From assembly GCA_030831315.1 (NCBI GenBank), contig JAURLI010000025.1, positions 1-51,889 on the forward strand: DNA of 51,889 bases, in the 5' to 3' direction. The notes under the pieces are model-generated. The model was not told the DNA's origin. It searched no databases and was given only the letters and a program-made list of their open reading frames with translations. This document shows, one piece after another, positions 1-10,006 of the stretch. This stretch comes from Alphaproteobacteria bacterium. GTDB taxonomy: Bacteria; Pseudomonadota; Alphaproteobacteria; SMXQ01. Within the stretch, counting starts at the first letter, position 1; each line of letters starts with the position of its first letter. The translations under genes were made by a program, and so were the position numbers.

Positions 1-1
1 C

Positions 2-961
2 CAGCTGTCCGCCGATGAGATCGCCGAAATTTTCGCCGCCGTGGACGGGATCGAGAAAGCGGGCATCCGCCTTCAGGACGTCACCCGCGAAAACTTCGTG
101 CTGCCCAATTTCGCCCGCGTCATGGACGAGGTGGTGAAGGGCGAGGTCATGGAAGGCCGCGGCTTCATCTTCCTGCGCGGCCTGCCGGTCGAGGGGCGCA
201 GCATTCTGCAGGACGCCATCGCCGAATGGGGCCTTGCCACCTATATCGGCAAGATGCTGCCGCAGAACGCCAAGGGCCACTTGCTGGAGCATGTCAAGAA
301 CGCGGGCGGCGACATCAATTCGCCGACCGGGCGCGGCTATAATTCGCCCAACGCGCTGGGCTTTCATTCGGACAGCGCCGATGCCTTTTCGCTGATGTGC
401 CTGCGTGGCGGCAAGTCGGGCGGCGAACACCGTATCGTCAGCTCGATCACCGTCTATAACGAGATGCTGACGCGCCGTCCCGATTACGCGAAGGAGCTGG
501 AGTTTCACTTCTACCGCACCCGGCGCGGCGAAATTCCGCCGGGCGAGGTGCCTTATCACCGCCAGCCCGTATTCAGCGTCACCGACGGCTATTTCGCCGC
601 GCGCGGCGCGTCCAGCACCATCAAGCGGGCGCAGCAGATCCCCGGCGTGCCGCCCCTGACCGAGGCGCAGAAGGAAGCCATCGCCTATTACCAGGCGCTG
701 GCGGGGGAGTTGTCGCTCTATATCGACTGGAAGCCCGGCGATATTTCCTTCGTCCTCAACCATGTGGCGCTGCACGCGCGCACGGCTTACGAGGACTGGC
801 CCGACGCCGAGCGCAAGCGCCACCTGTTCCGCCTGTGGATCGATCTGGAGGGTGCGCGGCCAGTCCACCCCGAAATCGCCGAGGACATGTCCGGCATCAA
901 GCTGCCGCCCGGCACCGTGCTCAAGACGCCGCTGGATATGACCCTGGTGCAACCCGCCTAG
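2..961 (+). CDS. TauD/TfdA-family Fe(II)/2-oxoglutarate oxygenase-like protein, 5' partial
   Basis: The frame is open from base 2, so the true start lies upstream; a GTG at 41 is internal and is not preferred. The visible product is about 319 residues. It shows the facial triad of the TauD/TfdA fold: a 'FHSDSAD' motif at about 364-384 gives His and Asp, and 'NHVALHARTAYED' at about 760-800 gives the distal His, followed by the Arg-containing 'RHLFRLWID' near the C-terminus. The family hydroxylates small organic acids or amines using Fe(II) and 2-oxoglutarate. The substrate cannot be read from the sequence, and the next gene (DAHP synthase) gives no clue. The C-terminus is complete. Confidence 0.85.
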   Translation, partial: QLSADEIAEIFAAVDGIEKAGIRLQDVTRENFVLPNFARVMDEVVKGEVMEGRGFIFLRGLPVEGRSILQDAIAEWGLATYIGKMLPQNAKGHLLEHVKNAGGDINSPTGRGYNSPNALGFHSDSADAFSLMCLRGGKSGGEHRIVSSITVYNEMLTRRPDYAKELEFHFYRTRRGEIPPGEVPYHRQPVFSVTDGYFAARGASSTIKRAQQIPGVPPLTEAQKEAIAYYQALAGELSLYIDWKPGDISFVLNHVALHARTAYEDWPDAERKRHLFRLWIDLEGARPVHPEIAEDMSGIKLPPGTVLKTPLDMTLVQPA

Positions 962-1131
962 GGCTGCATCTAACTAAAAAACAACACAAATCTTTCACCA
1001 TCTCTGGCCGCCGGGGGAATCCGCCCTGTGGATAAACCGGGCCGTTTGACTGGAATTCCGTCACGAAGCGGCGTATAAACCGCCCTTCGGGCCGTTGAGC
1101 CCTGAATTATTACGATTTTTTGGAAGCGACC

Positions 1132-2517
1132 ATGGCCGCCAAATGGACACCATCGAGCTGGCGCTCGAAGCCGATCCTCCAGCAGCCCGACTGGCCCGAC
1201 AAGGCCAAGCTGGAGGCTGTCGAGAAGAAGCTGGCCGGCTACCCGCCGCTGGTTTTCGCCGGCGAGGCGCGGCGCCTGAAGGATCATCTCGCGCGCGTCG
1301 CGGCGGGCAAGGCATTCTTGCTGCAAGGCGGCGATTGCGCCGAGAGCTTCGCCGAATTCCACCCCGACAATATCCGCGACACCTTCCGCGTGATGTTGCA
1401 GATGGCGGTTGTGCTTACCTATGGCGCGGCCTGTCCGATCATCAAGGTCGGCCGCATGGCGGGCCAGTTCGCCAAGCCGCGTTCCGACGATTTCGAGACA
1501 CGCGACGGCGTCAGCCTGCCGAGCTATCGCGGCGACATGATCAACGGCATGGATTTCACGCCCGAAGCCCGCATTCCCGATCCCGAACGCATGGTCCAGG
1601 CTTACAGCCAGTCGGCGGCGACGCTAAACCTGCTGCGTGCCTTTGCCCAGGGCGGCTATGCCGACCTGCATCGCGTGCATCGCTGGAACCTCGGCTTCGT
1701 CGAGAAGAGCCCGGAAGGCCAGCGCTATCAGGAGTTGGCGGACCGTCTGGCCGATACGCTCGGCTTCATGGAGGCCTGCGGGCTGACCAGCGAGACGACG
1801 CCGCAGATCCGCGAAACCGATTTCTTCACGTCGCATGAGGCGTTGCTGCTCGGCTACGAGCAGGCGCTGACCCGCGTCGATAGCCTGACCGGCGAATGGT
1901 ACGACTGCTCCGCCCACATGCTGTGGATCGGCGACCGCACGCGGCAGGCCGACAACGCCCAGGTCGAATTCCTGCGCGGCATCCGGAATCCCATCGGCAT
2001 GAAGTGCGGCCCCACCATGAAGGCCGACGACCTGCTGCGCATCATCGACCTCCTCAACCCGGAAAACGAGCCGGGCCGCATGACCCTGATCGTGCGCATG
2101 GGTGCGGACGAAGTGGGGGCCAAGCTGCCCGCCCTGATCCGCGCCATTCAGCGCGAGGGCAAGGTCGTGGTGTGGTCCTGCGATCCCATGCATGCCAATA
2201 CGGTCAAGTCGTCGTCGGGCTACAAGACGCGCCATGTCGATCGCGTGCTGAAGGAAGTCCGCGGCTTCTTCGACGTGCACCAGGCCGAAGGCACCTACGC
2301 GGGTGGCGTTCATTTCGAGATGACCGGCCAGAACGTCACCGAATGCGTCGGTGGCGCCCAGGCCATCGCCGAAAACGAACTTGGCGACCGCTATCACACT
2401 CATTGCGATCCCAGGCTGAATGCCAGCCAGGCGCTCGAGCTTGCCTTCGTCATCGCCGACATGCTGAAGAAAGAGCGTCAGCAGAACGGCGCATCGCGAA
2501 TTAAGGCCGCTTCCTGA
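1132..2517 (+). CDS. aroG: Class II 3-deoxy-7-phosphoheptulonate (DAHP) synthase
   Basis: Condenses phosphoenolpyruvate and erythrose 4-phosphate to DAHP, the first step of the shikimate pathway. The 461-residue product matches the plant-type class II family in length. It has the N-terminal '[15 protein letters not shown]' segment and '[11 protein letters not shown]', which holds the metal-binding Cys. Further on are '[13 protein letters not shown]', 'WIGDRTRQ' and the C-terminal '[17 protein letters not shown]'. I chose the ATG at 1132, five bases after a GGAAG Shine-Dalgarno; an in-frame TTG at 1120 would add four residues but has poorer spacing. It stands alone, with about 170 bp before it and a promoter of its neighbour after it. 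Confidence 0.95.
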   Translation: MAAKWTPSSWRSKPILQQPDWPDKAKLEAVEKKLAGYPPLVFAGEARRLKDHLARVAAGKAFLLQGGDCAESFAEFHPDNIRDTFRVMLQMAVVLTYGAACPIIKVGRMAGQFAKPRSDDFETRDGVSLPSYRGDMINGMDFTPEARIPDPERMVQAYSQSAATLNLLRAFAQGGYADLHRVHRWNLGFVEKSPEGQRYQELADRLADTLGFMEACGLTSETTPQIRETDFFTSHEALLLGYEQALTRVDSLTGEWYDCSAHMLWIGDRTRQADNAQVEFLRGIRNPIGMKCGPTMKADDLLRIIDLLNPENEPGRMTLIVRMGADEVGAKLPALIRAIQREGKVVVWSCDPMHANTVKSSSGYKTRHVDRVLKEVRGFFDVHQAEGTYAGGVHFEMTGQNVTECVGGAQAIAENELGDRYHTHCDPRLNASQALELAFVIADMLKKERQQNGASRIKAAS

Positions 2518-2569
2518 CACGGACGTTTTCCGCCGGTTCGGGCTGCGGGGGACGTCCCCGCCGCCGGTT

Positions 2570-2598
2570 TTGACATACCTGGGTTTTGTGCTTTTAAC
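2570..2598 (+). promoter_or_regulatory. Sigma-70-type promoter for nadE, placed for a leaderless transcript
   Basis: TTGACA (2570-2575), 17 bp spacer, TTTAAC (2593-2598). Transcription would begin near 2605, almost on the GTG (2607) of nadE, and no Shine-Dalgarno is visible. The -35 is perfect and the -10 matches four of six positions. Confidence 0.55.
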
Positions 2599-2606
2599 TT
2601 CTGCGC

Positions 2607-4283
2607 GTGACGATGAAAGACGTAACGACCATAGGGCTGGCACAGCTCGATCCGAAGGTGGGGGACCTTGCGGGGAACCTGCGCCTGATCGCGGAGGCGC
2701 ACGCACGCGGCAAGGCGGCGGGCTGCGATCTCGTGATCGCGACCGAGCTCGCGGTGTCGGGCTATCCGCCCGAAGACCTCGTGATGAAGCCGATCTTTCT
2801 CGATGCCGTTGCCGATGCGGTCGCCGAGCTGGCGCGCGAAACCGCGGCGGGTCCCGCACTTCTGGTGGGCGCGCCCTGGCGCGTTGAGGGACGGGCCGTG
2901 AACGCCGCCCTGCTGCTCGATGGCGGCAAAGTCGCGGCGGTCTCGCCCAAGCATGACCTGCCCAATTACGGCGTCTTCGATGAAAAGCGCGTGTTCGCGG
3001 CGGGACCCCTGCCACGGCCGGTCGAATGCCGGGGCCTGCGCCTCGGCGTGCTGGTTTGCGAGGACATGTGGACGGCAGCACCTGCGGCAAGCCTGCGCGA
3101 TCAGGGCGCGGAAGCGATCGTCGTCATCAATGGTTCGCCGTTCGAGACCGATAAGCAGGGCGAAAGGCTGAAGCTGGCCCGTGCGCGGGTGCGCGAGACC
3201 GGCTGCCCGCTCGTCTACGTCAATCAGGTCGGCGGCCAGGACGAACTGGTCTTTGACGGGGCGAGCTTCGTCCTCGACGCCCATGGCCGGGAAGTCGCCC
3301 GCATGGATGGTTTCGTGCCGGGCTTCACCACGCTCAAGCTTGTTCGCAAGGACGGCACGCTCGTGCCCGAAGGCGGCACGGTGGCAGCCGCCCTCGACCC
3401 GCTTGCCGCCATCTATCAGGCGATGATGCTGGGCCTGCGCGATTACGTGAACAAGAACGGCTTTCCGGGCGTCCTCCTCGGGCTTTCGGGCGGCATCGAT
3501 TCGGCCATTTCGGCGGTGGTTGCGGCCGATGCGCTCGGCCCCGACCGGGTGCGCTGCGTGATGATGCCTTCGCCCTATACGTCTCGCGAAAGCCTCGATG
3601 ATGCGGCGGAGCTTGCCCGCAACATGGGGCTTCGCCTCGATACCATTTCGATCAAGCCGGCAATGGATGCCTTCGGGGCCATGCTTGCCGAGGTTTTCGC
3701 CGGCACCAATGCCGACACGACCGAGGAAAACATCCAGGCCCGTGCGCGCGGCATCTCCCTGATGGCGATGTCGAACAAGTTCGGTCACATGGTCCTGTCG
3801 ACCGGCAACAAGTCTGAAATGTCGGTGGGCTACGCGACGCTCTATGGCGACATGTGCGGCGGCTATTCGGTCCTCAAGGACGTCTACAAGACGACCGTCT
3901 ATGCGCTGTCCAACTGGCGCAATGCGAACGTGTCCGTCGGCGGGCTGGGCGCGGCGGGGCCGGTGATACCGTCCAACATCATCACGCGCGCGCCCTCGGC
4001 CGAACTCAAGCCCGACCAGACAGACCAGGACAGCCTGCCGCCTTACGACGTGCTCGACGATATCCTCGCCGCGCTGATCGAGGGCGAAATGGCCATTTCC
4101 GACATCGTCGCGCGCGGCCACGACCGCGCCACGGTGATGCGCGTCTGGCGCATGGTCAACATCGCCGAATACAAGCGTCGCCAGGCCCCGCCCGGCGTCA
4201 AGATCACGCGGCGTTCCTTCGGGCGCGACCGCCGCTACCCGATCACCAACGGCTTTTCCGGCGCACGGCCGGGCGAAGGGTGA
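2607..4283 (+). CDS. nadE: Glutamine-dependent NAD+ synthetase
   Basis: Amidates nicotinic acid adenine dinucleotide to NAD+, drawing ammonia from glutamine. The 558-residue product has two domains. The N-terminal nitrilase-type glutaminase (about 1-260) shows a Glu in 'ATELAVSG', Lys in 'SPKHDLPNYGVFDE' and the catalytic Cys in 'LVCEDMW'. The C-terminal synthetase has the PP-loop 'LGLSGGIDSAI' near residue 292 and 'STGNKSEMSVGYATLYGDM'. The start is either GTG 2607 or ATG 2613; neither has a ribosome binding site, and the promoter lies only eight bases before the GTG, so a leaderless message is likely. The length is normal for the two-domain bacterial enzyme. Confidence 0.96.
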   Translation: MTMKDVTTIGLAQLDPKVGDLAGNLRLIAEAHARGKAAGCDLVIATELAVSGYPPEDLVMKPIFLDAVADAVAELARETAAGPALLVGAPWRVEGRAVNAALLLDGGKVAAVSPKHDLPNYGVFDEKRVFAAGPLPRPVECRGLRLGVLVCEDMWTAAPAASLRDQGAEAIVVINGSPFETDKQGERLKLARARVRETGCPLVYVNQVGGQDELVFDGASFVLDAHGREVARMDGFVPGFTTLKLVRKDGTLVPEGGTVAAALDPLAAIYQAMMLGLRDYVNKNGFPGVLLGLSGGIDSAISAVVAADALGPDRVRCVMMPSPYTSRESLDDAAELARNMGLRLDTISIKPAMDAFGAMLAEVFAGTNADTTEENIQARARGISLMAMSNKFGHMVLSTGNKSEMSVGYATLYGDMCGGYSVLKDVYKTTVYALSNWRNANVSVGGLGAAGPVIPSNIITRAPSAELKPDQTDQDSLPPYDVLDDILAALIEGEMAISDIVARGHDRATVMRVWRMVNIAEYKRRQAPPGVKITRRSFGRDRRYPITNGFSGARPGEG

Positions 4284-4345
4284 GGTGGACCCGATGCCCC
4301 GTCTCTGCTACGCCATGACCTCGTGATTTCAAGGACCTGCGACCC

Positions 4346-5734
4346 GTGACCCTGCGCCTTTACAATACGCTCAGCCGCAAGAAGGAGGACTTCGTCCCCC
4401 TCGATCCGGATCACGTGCGCATGTATGTCTGCGGGCCGACGGTTTACGACCTCGCGCATATCGGCAATGCGCGCCCGGTGGTGATCTTCGACGTCCTCTA
4501 CCGCCTGCTGAAGTCGGAATTCGCGCGCGTCACCTACGTGCGCAACATCACCGACGTCGACGACAAGATCATCGTGGCCGCGCGCGACAAGGGCATCGCC
4601 ATCGACACCCTGACCGCCGACACGGCCAAGGCGTTTCATGCCGACATGTCGGCACTGGGAGCACTTTCCCCGGATGTGGAGCCGCGCGCCACCCAGCATA
4701 TCGCCCAGATGATCGCCATGATCGAAAAGCTGATCGCGGGTGGCCATGCCTATGCCGAACAGGGCCATGTCCTTTTCGACGTGCCGTCGATGCCGGACTA
4801 CGGGCATCTCGCCAACCGCGACCGGCGCGAGATGATCGCCGGTGCCCGCGTCGAAGTGGCGCCCTACAAGAAGGACCCGTCGGATTTCGTGCTGTGGAAG
4901 CCGTCTACGCCTGAGCAGCCCGGCTGGGACAGCCCGTGGGGCCGCGGCCGGCCCGGCTGGCATATCGAGTGTTCGGCGATGAGCGAGACGCATCTCGGCG
5001 AGAGCTTCGACATTCATGGCGGCGGGCTCGACCTGATTTTTCCGCACCACGAGAACGAAATCGCCCAGTCTACCTGCGCCCACGGCGGCAAGCCCTTCGT
5101 GCGCTACTGGATGCACAACGGCTACCTGACCGTGAACGGCGAGAAGATGTCGAAATCGCTCGGCAACTTCTTCACCGTGCGCGATCTCTTGGCCAAGGCG
5201 CCGGGCGAGGCGATCCGCTTCTATATGCTCGGCACCCATTACCGCCAGCCGCTCGACTGGACGCTCGACGGCCTGACCGAAGCCAAGCGCGGCCTCGACC
5301 GCCTGTATGGGGCGCTGCGCGGGGCCTGCGACATCAAGGCAGCGGAATCGGACGCGCCCGCAGGCGTGCGTGCGGCACTGGAAGACGATCTCAATACGCC
5401 GCTCGCCATCGCCCAGCTGCACGAAACGGCGACGGCGCTCAACAAGGCGGTCCCGAACGAAGAACGGGCCGCGTTGAAGGGCGCGCTCGTTGCCGGCGGC
5501 GCGCTGATCGGCGTTCTGCAGCAAGACGTCGAGGACTGGTTCAAGTGGGCGCCGGAAGGTGCCGCCGCGGGCGGGCTGGACGAGACGCGCATCAATGACC
5601 TGATTGCCGCGCGGGCGCAGGCGCGCAAGGATCGCAATTTCGCCGAAGCCGATCGCATCCGCGACGAACTGGCCTCGGCGGGCGTAGTATTGGAAGACAA
5701 GGCCGACGGAACCATCTGGCGGCGGACAGGCTGA
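4346..5734 (+). CDS. cysS: Cysteinyl-tRNA synthetase
   Basis: Charges tRNA-Cys. It is a class I synthetase of 462 residues with the HIGH-type motif in '[12 protein letters not shown]' and KMSKS in '[10 protein letters not shown]'. Zinc ligands include Cys in '[10 protein letters not shown]', Cys in 'WHIECSAMS' and the 'HHENEIAQS' segment. The GTG at 4346 follows an AAGGA at about 4331. The C-terminal helical DALR-like domain with '[15 protein letters not shown]' is complete. The stop (5732-5734) is one base before the cimA start, so the two genes are almost certainly cotranscribed and may be translationally coupled. Confidence 0.97.
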   Translation: MTLRLYNTLSRKKEDFVPLDPDHVRMYVCGPTVYDLAHIGNARPVVIFDVLYRLLKSEFARVTYVRNITDVDDKIIVAARDKGIAIDTLTADTAKAFHADMSALGALSPDVEPRATQHIAQMIAMIEKLIAGGHAYAEQGHVLFDVPSMPDYGHLANRDRREMIAGARVEVAPYKKDPSDFVLWKPSTPEQPGWDSPWGRGRPGWHIECSAMSETHLGESFDIHGGGLDLIFPHHENEIAQSTCAHGGKPFVRYWMHNGYLTVNGEKMSKSLGNFFTVRDLLAKAPGEAIRFYMLGTHYRQPLDWTLDGLTEAKRGLDRLYGALRGACDIKAAESDAPAGVRAALEDDLNTPLAIAQLHETATALNKAVPNEERAALKGALVAGGALIGVLQQDVEDWFKWAPEGAAAGGLDETRINDLIAARAQARKDRNFAEADRIRDELASAGVVLEDKADGTIWRRTG

Positions 5735-5735
5735 C

Positions 5736-7337
5736 ATGGCGAAGACCAACGACAAACGCGTGTATCTCTACGATTCGACGTTGCGCGACGGGGCCCAGAC
5801 CCAGGGCGTCGATTTCAACGTCAACGACAAGATCGCCATCGCCCGCGCGCTGGACGAGCTCGGCATCGACTATGTCGAGGGCGGCTGGCCGGGCGCCAAC
5901 CCGACCGACGACGCCTTTTTCGCCGACCTGCCGGACCTGAAGAACGGCCGGATGACTGCCTTCGGCATGACCCGGCGGGCGGGCCGCTCGGCCGAAAACG
6001 ATCCGGGCCTGACGGCGCTGTTCGCCACCAAGGCCCGCGTCGTCTGCATGGTCGGCAAGACCTGGGATTTCCAGGTCAAGGTCGCGCTCGGCATCGACAT
6101 GGACGAAAACGTCCGCATGATCGACGACAGCGTACGGCCCGCCACCAAGAAGATGGATGAGGTCCTGTTTGACGCCGAGCACTTCTTCGATGGCTACAAG
6201 TCTGATCCGGCCTATGCGCTGAATTGCGTCAAGACGGCCTTTGAGGCGGGTGCGCGCTGGGTGGTGCTGTGCGATACCAACGGCGGCACGCTGCCCGACG
6301 AGGTTGAGCGCATCGTGACCGAAGTCGCCAAGCACGTTCCCGGCACCAGCATCGGCATCCACTGCCACAACGACACCGAAAACGCGGTGGCCAATTCGCT
6401 GGCTGCCGTGCGCGCCGGCGCGCGCCAGATCCAGGGCACCGTCAACGGCCTCGGCGAGCGCTGCGGCAATGCCAACCTGATCTCGATCCTGCCGAGCCTG
6501 ATGCTGAAGATGGGCTTCGAGACGGGGGTGAGCATGGACGAGTTGTCGCGCCTGACCCATACCTCGCGCCTGCTTGATGAACGGCTCAACCGCGCGCCCA
6601 ACCGGCACGCGGCCTATGTCGGCGAGGCGGCCTTCGCTCACAAGGGCGGCCTGCATGTTTCGGCGGTGGAAAAGGACCCGCGCTGCTACGAGCACGTGCC
6701 CCCCGAATCGGTCGGCAATGCGCGCCATATCGTAGTGTCCGACCAGGCCGGCCGCTCCAACGTGATCTCGCGCCTGCGCGACGTCGGCATCGAAGTTGCG
6801 TCCAACGATCCACGCATCGGCAAGCTGGTCGAGGACGTCAAGGCCCGCGAATTCGACGGCTATGCCTATGACGGCGCGGAGGCGAGTTTCGAGCTTCTCG
6901 CCCGCCATGCGCTCGAAACCGTCCCGGAGTATTTCCGTCTGTCGTCCTTCCGCGTGCTGGACGAACGGCGCTGGAATGCCCGAGGCAATCTGGTCACCCT
7001 GTCGGAAGCGACCATCAAGGTCGAGGTCAAGGGCGAGAACACCATGGCCGTGGCCGAGGGTAACGGCCCGGTCAACGCGCTGGACAATGCGCTGCGCAAG
7101 GCCCTGATCCCGGCCTATCCGACGCTCGAGGACATGCGCCTGATCGATTACAAGGTGCGCATCCTGACGCCTGGCGAAGGCACCAAGGCGGTTACCCGCG
7201 TCGTCATTGAAAGCGCCGACGCGAAGGGCAACCGCTGGTCCACCGTTGGTGTTTCGACCAACGTGATCGACGCGTCCTTCAACGCGCTCTACGACGCGAT
7301 CACCTACAAGCTGTTCGCGGCGAATGCCCACGCCTGA
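5736..7337 (+). CDS. cimA: (R)-citramalate synthase
   Basis: Condenses pyruvate with acetyl-CoA to give citramalate, the threonine-independent entry to isoleucine synthesis. The 533-residue product belongs to the LeuA/CimA family. It has the N-terminal 'YDSTLRDGAQTQGVDF' motif, the metal-binding 'GIHCHNDTENAVANS', and 'GTVNGLGERCGNANL'. The last 120 residues form the LeuA-type regulatory dimerisation domain, which binds isoleucine in characterised homologues. The spacing 'GAQTQGV' fits the CimA/homocitrate-like subgroup rather than 2-isopropylmalate synthase; substrate assignment is by family resemblance. It overlaps the next gene by 14 bp. Confidence 0.92.
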   Translation: MAKTNDKRVYLYDSTLRDGAQTQGVDFNVNDKIAIARALDELGIDYVEGGWPGANPTDDAFFADLPDLKNGRMTAFGMTRRAGRSAENDPGLTALFATKARVVCMVGKTWDFQVKVALGIDMDENVRMIDDSVRPATKKMDEVLFDAEHFFDGYKSDPAYALNCVKTAFEAGARWVVLCDTNGGTLPDEVERIVTEVAKHVPGTSIGIHCHNDTENAVANSLAAVRAGARQIQGTVNGLGERCGNANLISILPSLMLKMGFETGVSMDELSRLTHTSRLLDERLNRAPNRHAAYVGEAAFAHKGGLHVSAVEKDPRCYEHVPPESVGNARHIVVSDQAGRSNVISRLRDVGIEVASNDPRIGKLVEDVKAREFDGYAYDGAEASFELLARHALETVPEYFRLSSFRVLDERRWNARGNLVTLSEATIKVEVKGENTMAVAEGNGPVNALDNALRKALIPAYPTLEDMRLIDYKVRILTPGEGTKAVTRVVIESADAKGNRWSTVGVSTNVIDASFNALYDAITYKLFAANAHA

Positions 7338-8247
7338 GGGCAAGCGCGCGCGGCCGACCGCGGCCCCGGCGGCGAGCAAGCGCCCGCCGCGCTCGCGCCG
7401 TGCGGGCAAGGCCGGCGTCGCGGCGCTTCGCGAAGGGGCGGCCGATCAGCCCGTGGTCATCCTCGATCATCCGCAGCTTGGCGAGAACATCGGTTTTGCC
7501 GCCCGTGCCATGCTCAATTGCGGCCTCGTGCACATGCGCATCGTTGCCCCGCGCGGTGGCTGGCCGAACGACCGCGCCATCGCATCGGCGGCGGGTGCCA
7601 CCTCGGTGCTGGAGGCGGCAAAAATTTTCGACACGCTGGACGAGGCCATTGCCGATCTCAACCGGCTCTATGCGACCACAGCGCGCCCGCGCGGCATGCG
7701 CAAGCCGGTGCTGACTGCAAGGGCGGGTGGCGAGGAAATCGTCGCCGCCATCGATGGCGGCGCGCGGGTCGGACTTTTGTTCGGCCGCGAACGTACCGGT
7801 CTTGAAAATGACGACGTTGCCCGGGCGGATGCCATCATCGAGGTGCCGCTCAATCCGGAGTTTCCCTCCCTCAATCTCGGCCAGGCGGTGCTGCTTGCCT
7901 CCTATGAATGGCGCATGGCGCGCCTTGGGGGCGCTGCGGCGGCGGCCAAGGTCGGCGGAGAGACGGCGGAACCTGCCGCCCATGGTGAATTCGACGGGTT
8001 TTTCCGGCATCTGGAAGGCGAGCTTGATGCCGTCGGCTTCTTCTGGCCGCCGGAAAAGGCCCCCCGGATGCGGCGGAACCTGCGCACGGCCTTCCTGCGC
8101 GCCGCCCTGACCGACCAGGAGGTGCGCACCCTCAGGGGTGTCGTCAAGGCCCTGACGGAGGGCCGAAAAGGCAAGGGAAGTCTTGGAAAATCAAAGGCTT
8201 CCGGTGGGGCGCCCAAGGCCCGCAAGCCGACCCGCCCGGTTGATTGA
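7324..8247 (+). CDS. trmJ: TrmJ-type SPOUT RNA methyltransferase
   Basis: Probable S-adenosylmethionine-dependent 2'-O-methyltransferase of tRNA (TrmJ/TrmH group 1). The 307-residue product has a basic, disordered N-terminus (about 1-40). The SPOUT domain follows: 'ENIGFAARAMLNCGL' is motif 1, 'LLFGRERTGLENDDV' is motif 2 and 'FPSLNLGQAVLLASYEW' is motif 3, which form the knot. The C-terminal helical part and basic tail are family-typical. The ATG at 7324 sits inside the end of cimA, suggesting translational coupling. The exact nucleotide modified cannot be read from the sequence. Confidence 0.85.
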   Translation: MPTPEGKRARPTAAPAASKRPPRSRRAGKAGVAALREGAADQPVVILDHPQLGENIGFAARAMLNCGLVHMRIVAPRGGWPNDRAIASAAGATSVLEAAKIFDTLDEAIADLNRLYATTARPRGMRKPVLTARAGGEEIVAAIDGGARVGLLFGRERTGLENDDVARADAIIEVPLNPEFPSLNLGQAVLLASYEWRMARLGGAAAAAKVGGETAEPAAHGEFDGFFRHLEGELDAVGFFWPPEKAPRMRRNLRTAFLRAALTDQEVRTLRGVVKALTEGRKGKGSLGKSKASGGAPKARKPTRPVD

Positions 8248-8271
8248 CTTTCCCCCGGCTGCCTGTATATT
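8244..8271 (+). promoter_or_regulatory. Promoter for rpsD
   Basis: TTGACT (8244-8249), 16 bp spacer, TATATT (8266-8271). It overlaps the stop of the methyltransferase gene. It would give a leader of about 100 nt before the rpsD ATG, long enough for S4 autogenous control, though I cannot show a pseudoknot. Confidence 0.6.
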
Positions 8272-8379
8272 TCGGCGCTTTCCCGGCCGGGGTCCCCGTT
8301 AGGGGCCCATGCCACCGCCAAAAGGCGGGGCAGGCGGGACAACAATAACACCAGACCAACTCGGGCATAGGATAGACAC

Positions 8380-8994
8380 ATGAGCAAGCGTCAAGAGTCC
8401 AAGCATAAAATCGATCGCCGCCTCGGGGTAAACCTCTGGGGCCGTGCCAAGTCCCCCTTCAACAAGCGCGAGACGGTGCCCGGCCAGCATGGCCAGCGGC
8501 GCTTCAAGGTCTCCAACTTCGGCCAGCAGCTGATGGCGAAGCAGAAGCTGAAGGGCTACTACGGCAACATCGGCGAACGCCAGTTCCACCGCTATTACGT
8601 CGAAGCCGCGCGCCGTCGCGGCGACACCGGCGAGCGCCTCGTCGGCCTGCTGGAAAGCCGTCTGGATACGGTCGTCTATCGTCTCAAGTTCGTGCCGACC
8701 GTTTTCGCCGCGCGCCAGTTCGTCAGCCACGGTCACGTGCTCGTCAACGGCAAGCGCGTTACGGTTGCATCCTACCTGGTGAAGCCGGGTGACGAAGTCG
8801 AGCTGCGCCAGAAGTCGCGCGAATTGCCGGTCGTCCTTGAGGCCATCGGCTCCGGCGAGCGCGATGTCCCCGATTATCTCGAAGTCGACCACAAGGCGAT
8901 GAAGGGCAAGTATGTCCGCATTCCCCAGTTCGCGGAAATTCCCTATCCGGTCCAGATGGAACCGAACCTCGTCGTCGAATTCTACTCGCGTTAA
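8380..8994 (+). CDS. rpsD: 30S ribosomal protein S4
   Basis: Primary 16S rRNA-binding protein of the small subunit. The 204-residue product has the normal alphaproteobacterial form, beginning '[16 protein letters not shown]'. The S4 RNA-binding domain at about 93-155 contains '[18 protein letters not shown]'. It lacks the N-terminal zinc-binding cysteines, as expected of this type. It is monocistronic, with its own promoter before it and a strong terminator directly after it. Confidence 0.98.
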   Translation: MSKRQESKHKIDRRLGVNLWGRAKSPFNKRETVPGQHGQRRFKVSNFGQQLMAKQKLKGYYGNIGERQFHRYYVEAARRRGDTGERLVGLLESRLDTVVYRLKFVPTVFAARQFVSHGHVLVNGKRVTVASYLVKPGDEVELRQKSRELPVVLEAIGSGERDVPDYLEVDHKAMKGKYVRIPQFAEIPYPVQMEPNLVVEFYSR

Positions 8995-9030
8995 GAGCTT
9001 ACAAGGCTGCTACAGCCACCAAGGCGGGAA

Positions 9031-9057
9031 GGGCCGGTCCGATGGACCGGCCCTTTT
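9031..9057 (+). terminator. Intrinsic terminator of rpsD
   Basis: Perfect 10-bp GGGCCGGTCC / GGACCGGCCC stem with a 3-nt loop (9031-9053), followed by TTTT (9054-9057). Confidence 0.9.
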
Positions 9058-9067
9058 CATATCTGCC

Positions 9068-9943
9068 TCAGCCCCTCGTCCAGTGCACGCTTTCGGCGCC
9101 GGGGTCGTAAGCGCGCAGGTTGATCGCCGGGTTGCGGTTGACCAGCGGGCGCCCGTACATGGGATGGCGCAGGCTGCGCACTTCGTGATCCAGAACGTAG
9201 ACGACCTTGCCCGTCTTGGGGTCCGTGATGTCCCGGAAGCGGTACTGGTGCGGCCCCGATTCCTGCGAGACCAGGCCCATGTCGAACAGCCGGCGGTAGG
9301 GGCCTGAGAAATTCGCGATATAGATCTGGATGTGATTGTTGTCGTAGGGCACCCGCGGCTTCTTCGTCTCGCGGAAATAGAGATACTGCTCCTCTCCAGA
9401 CGACACCCGCGCGCAGACGGCACCCTTCCATTCGATCATGTCGACGGTGGCGAGCATCACTTCCGCGTAGAACCGGCCGATGGCCTCCGCCGCGCCCTTC
9501 GGTACGTCGAACTCGACGAAGGCGTAACCCAGAGAGGTGCGCCCGAAGCGCTTGGGGTCGGGCTCATAACAGTCGATTCGGTTGCCCCAGGGGCAGGTCG
9601 TTTCCACCGCGTCGTTGGTGGCGCGGTACTTGAACTTGGTGCCCTTCAGTTCCCCTTTGACCGAGGCGAGGCGCTCAAGCAGCTTTTCGCGGCCGGGAAT
9701 GACCAGCCCGATGACGCCCTGCACCACCTGCGGATCGCGGGTCGGCAGGTGAAACTGCCCGGTGCCGACATTGGCCCAGATGTTGTTGGTGCCGGCCATC
9801 ATGTAGGGATCGCGCGTTAGGCCGAGGCCCATCATGTAATAGGCCGTCGCCAGGCGCTGGTCGGGCACCTGCACGTTGACGTGGCCGAACTGGATGATGT
9901 TGCCGATGTCTTCGCCTGAACGGTCGAGCGGCTTTGCCTTCAT
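9068..9943 (-). CDS. VOC (glyoxalase/bleomycin-resistance fold) protein
   Basis: The 291-residue product looks like two VOC modules. The first begins 'GHVNVQVPDQRLATAYYM' and continues with 'GLGLTRDPYM'. The second (about 140-260) includes 'AIGRFYAEVM' and 'PYDNNHIQIYIANF'. Such proteins are metal-dependent lyases, isomerases or extradiol dioxygenases, or non-catalytic. Two His/Glu positions in 'HVNV' and 'HIQIYI' are where metal ligands fall, but no substrate can be assigned. A strong GGGGAGGAAA ribosome binding site precedes the ATG at 9943. It lies 63 bp after grxD on the same strand and may be cotranscribed. Confidence 0.75.
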   Translation of the reverse strand: MKAKPLDRSGEDIGNIIQFGHVNVQVPDQRLATAYYMMGLGLTRDPYMMAGTNNIWANVGTGQFHLPTRDPQVVQGVIGLVIPGREKLLERLASVKGELKGTKFKYRATNDAVETTCPWGNRIDCYEPDPKRFGRTSLGYAFVEFDVPKGAAEAIGRFYAEVMLATVDMIEWKGAVCARVSSGEEQYLYFRETKKPRVPYDNNHIQIYIANFSGPYRRLFDMGLVSQESGPHQYRFRDITDPKTGKVVYVLDHEVRSLRHPMYGRPLVNRNPAINLRAYDPGAESVHWTRG

Positions 9944-10006
9944 GTTGTTTCCTCCCCTTCGGCGCGGTCCTCTGCGGGACCTTGCGCCGCATGCAGTTGA
10001 TGCAGG

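Noticed and set aside
2478-4121. Long open frame on the minus strand opposite nadE
   Set aside because: It mirrors codon bias of a GC-rich gene. It is His- and Arg-rich without recognisable domains, and nadE on the other strand is certain.
5592-7409. 605-codon open frame on the minus strand opposite cimA
   Set aside because: Same reason: a shadow of cimA with low-complexity composition and no ribosome binding site.
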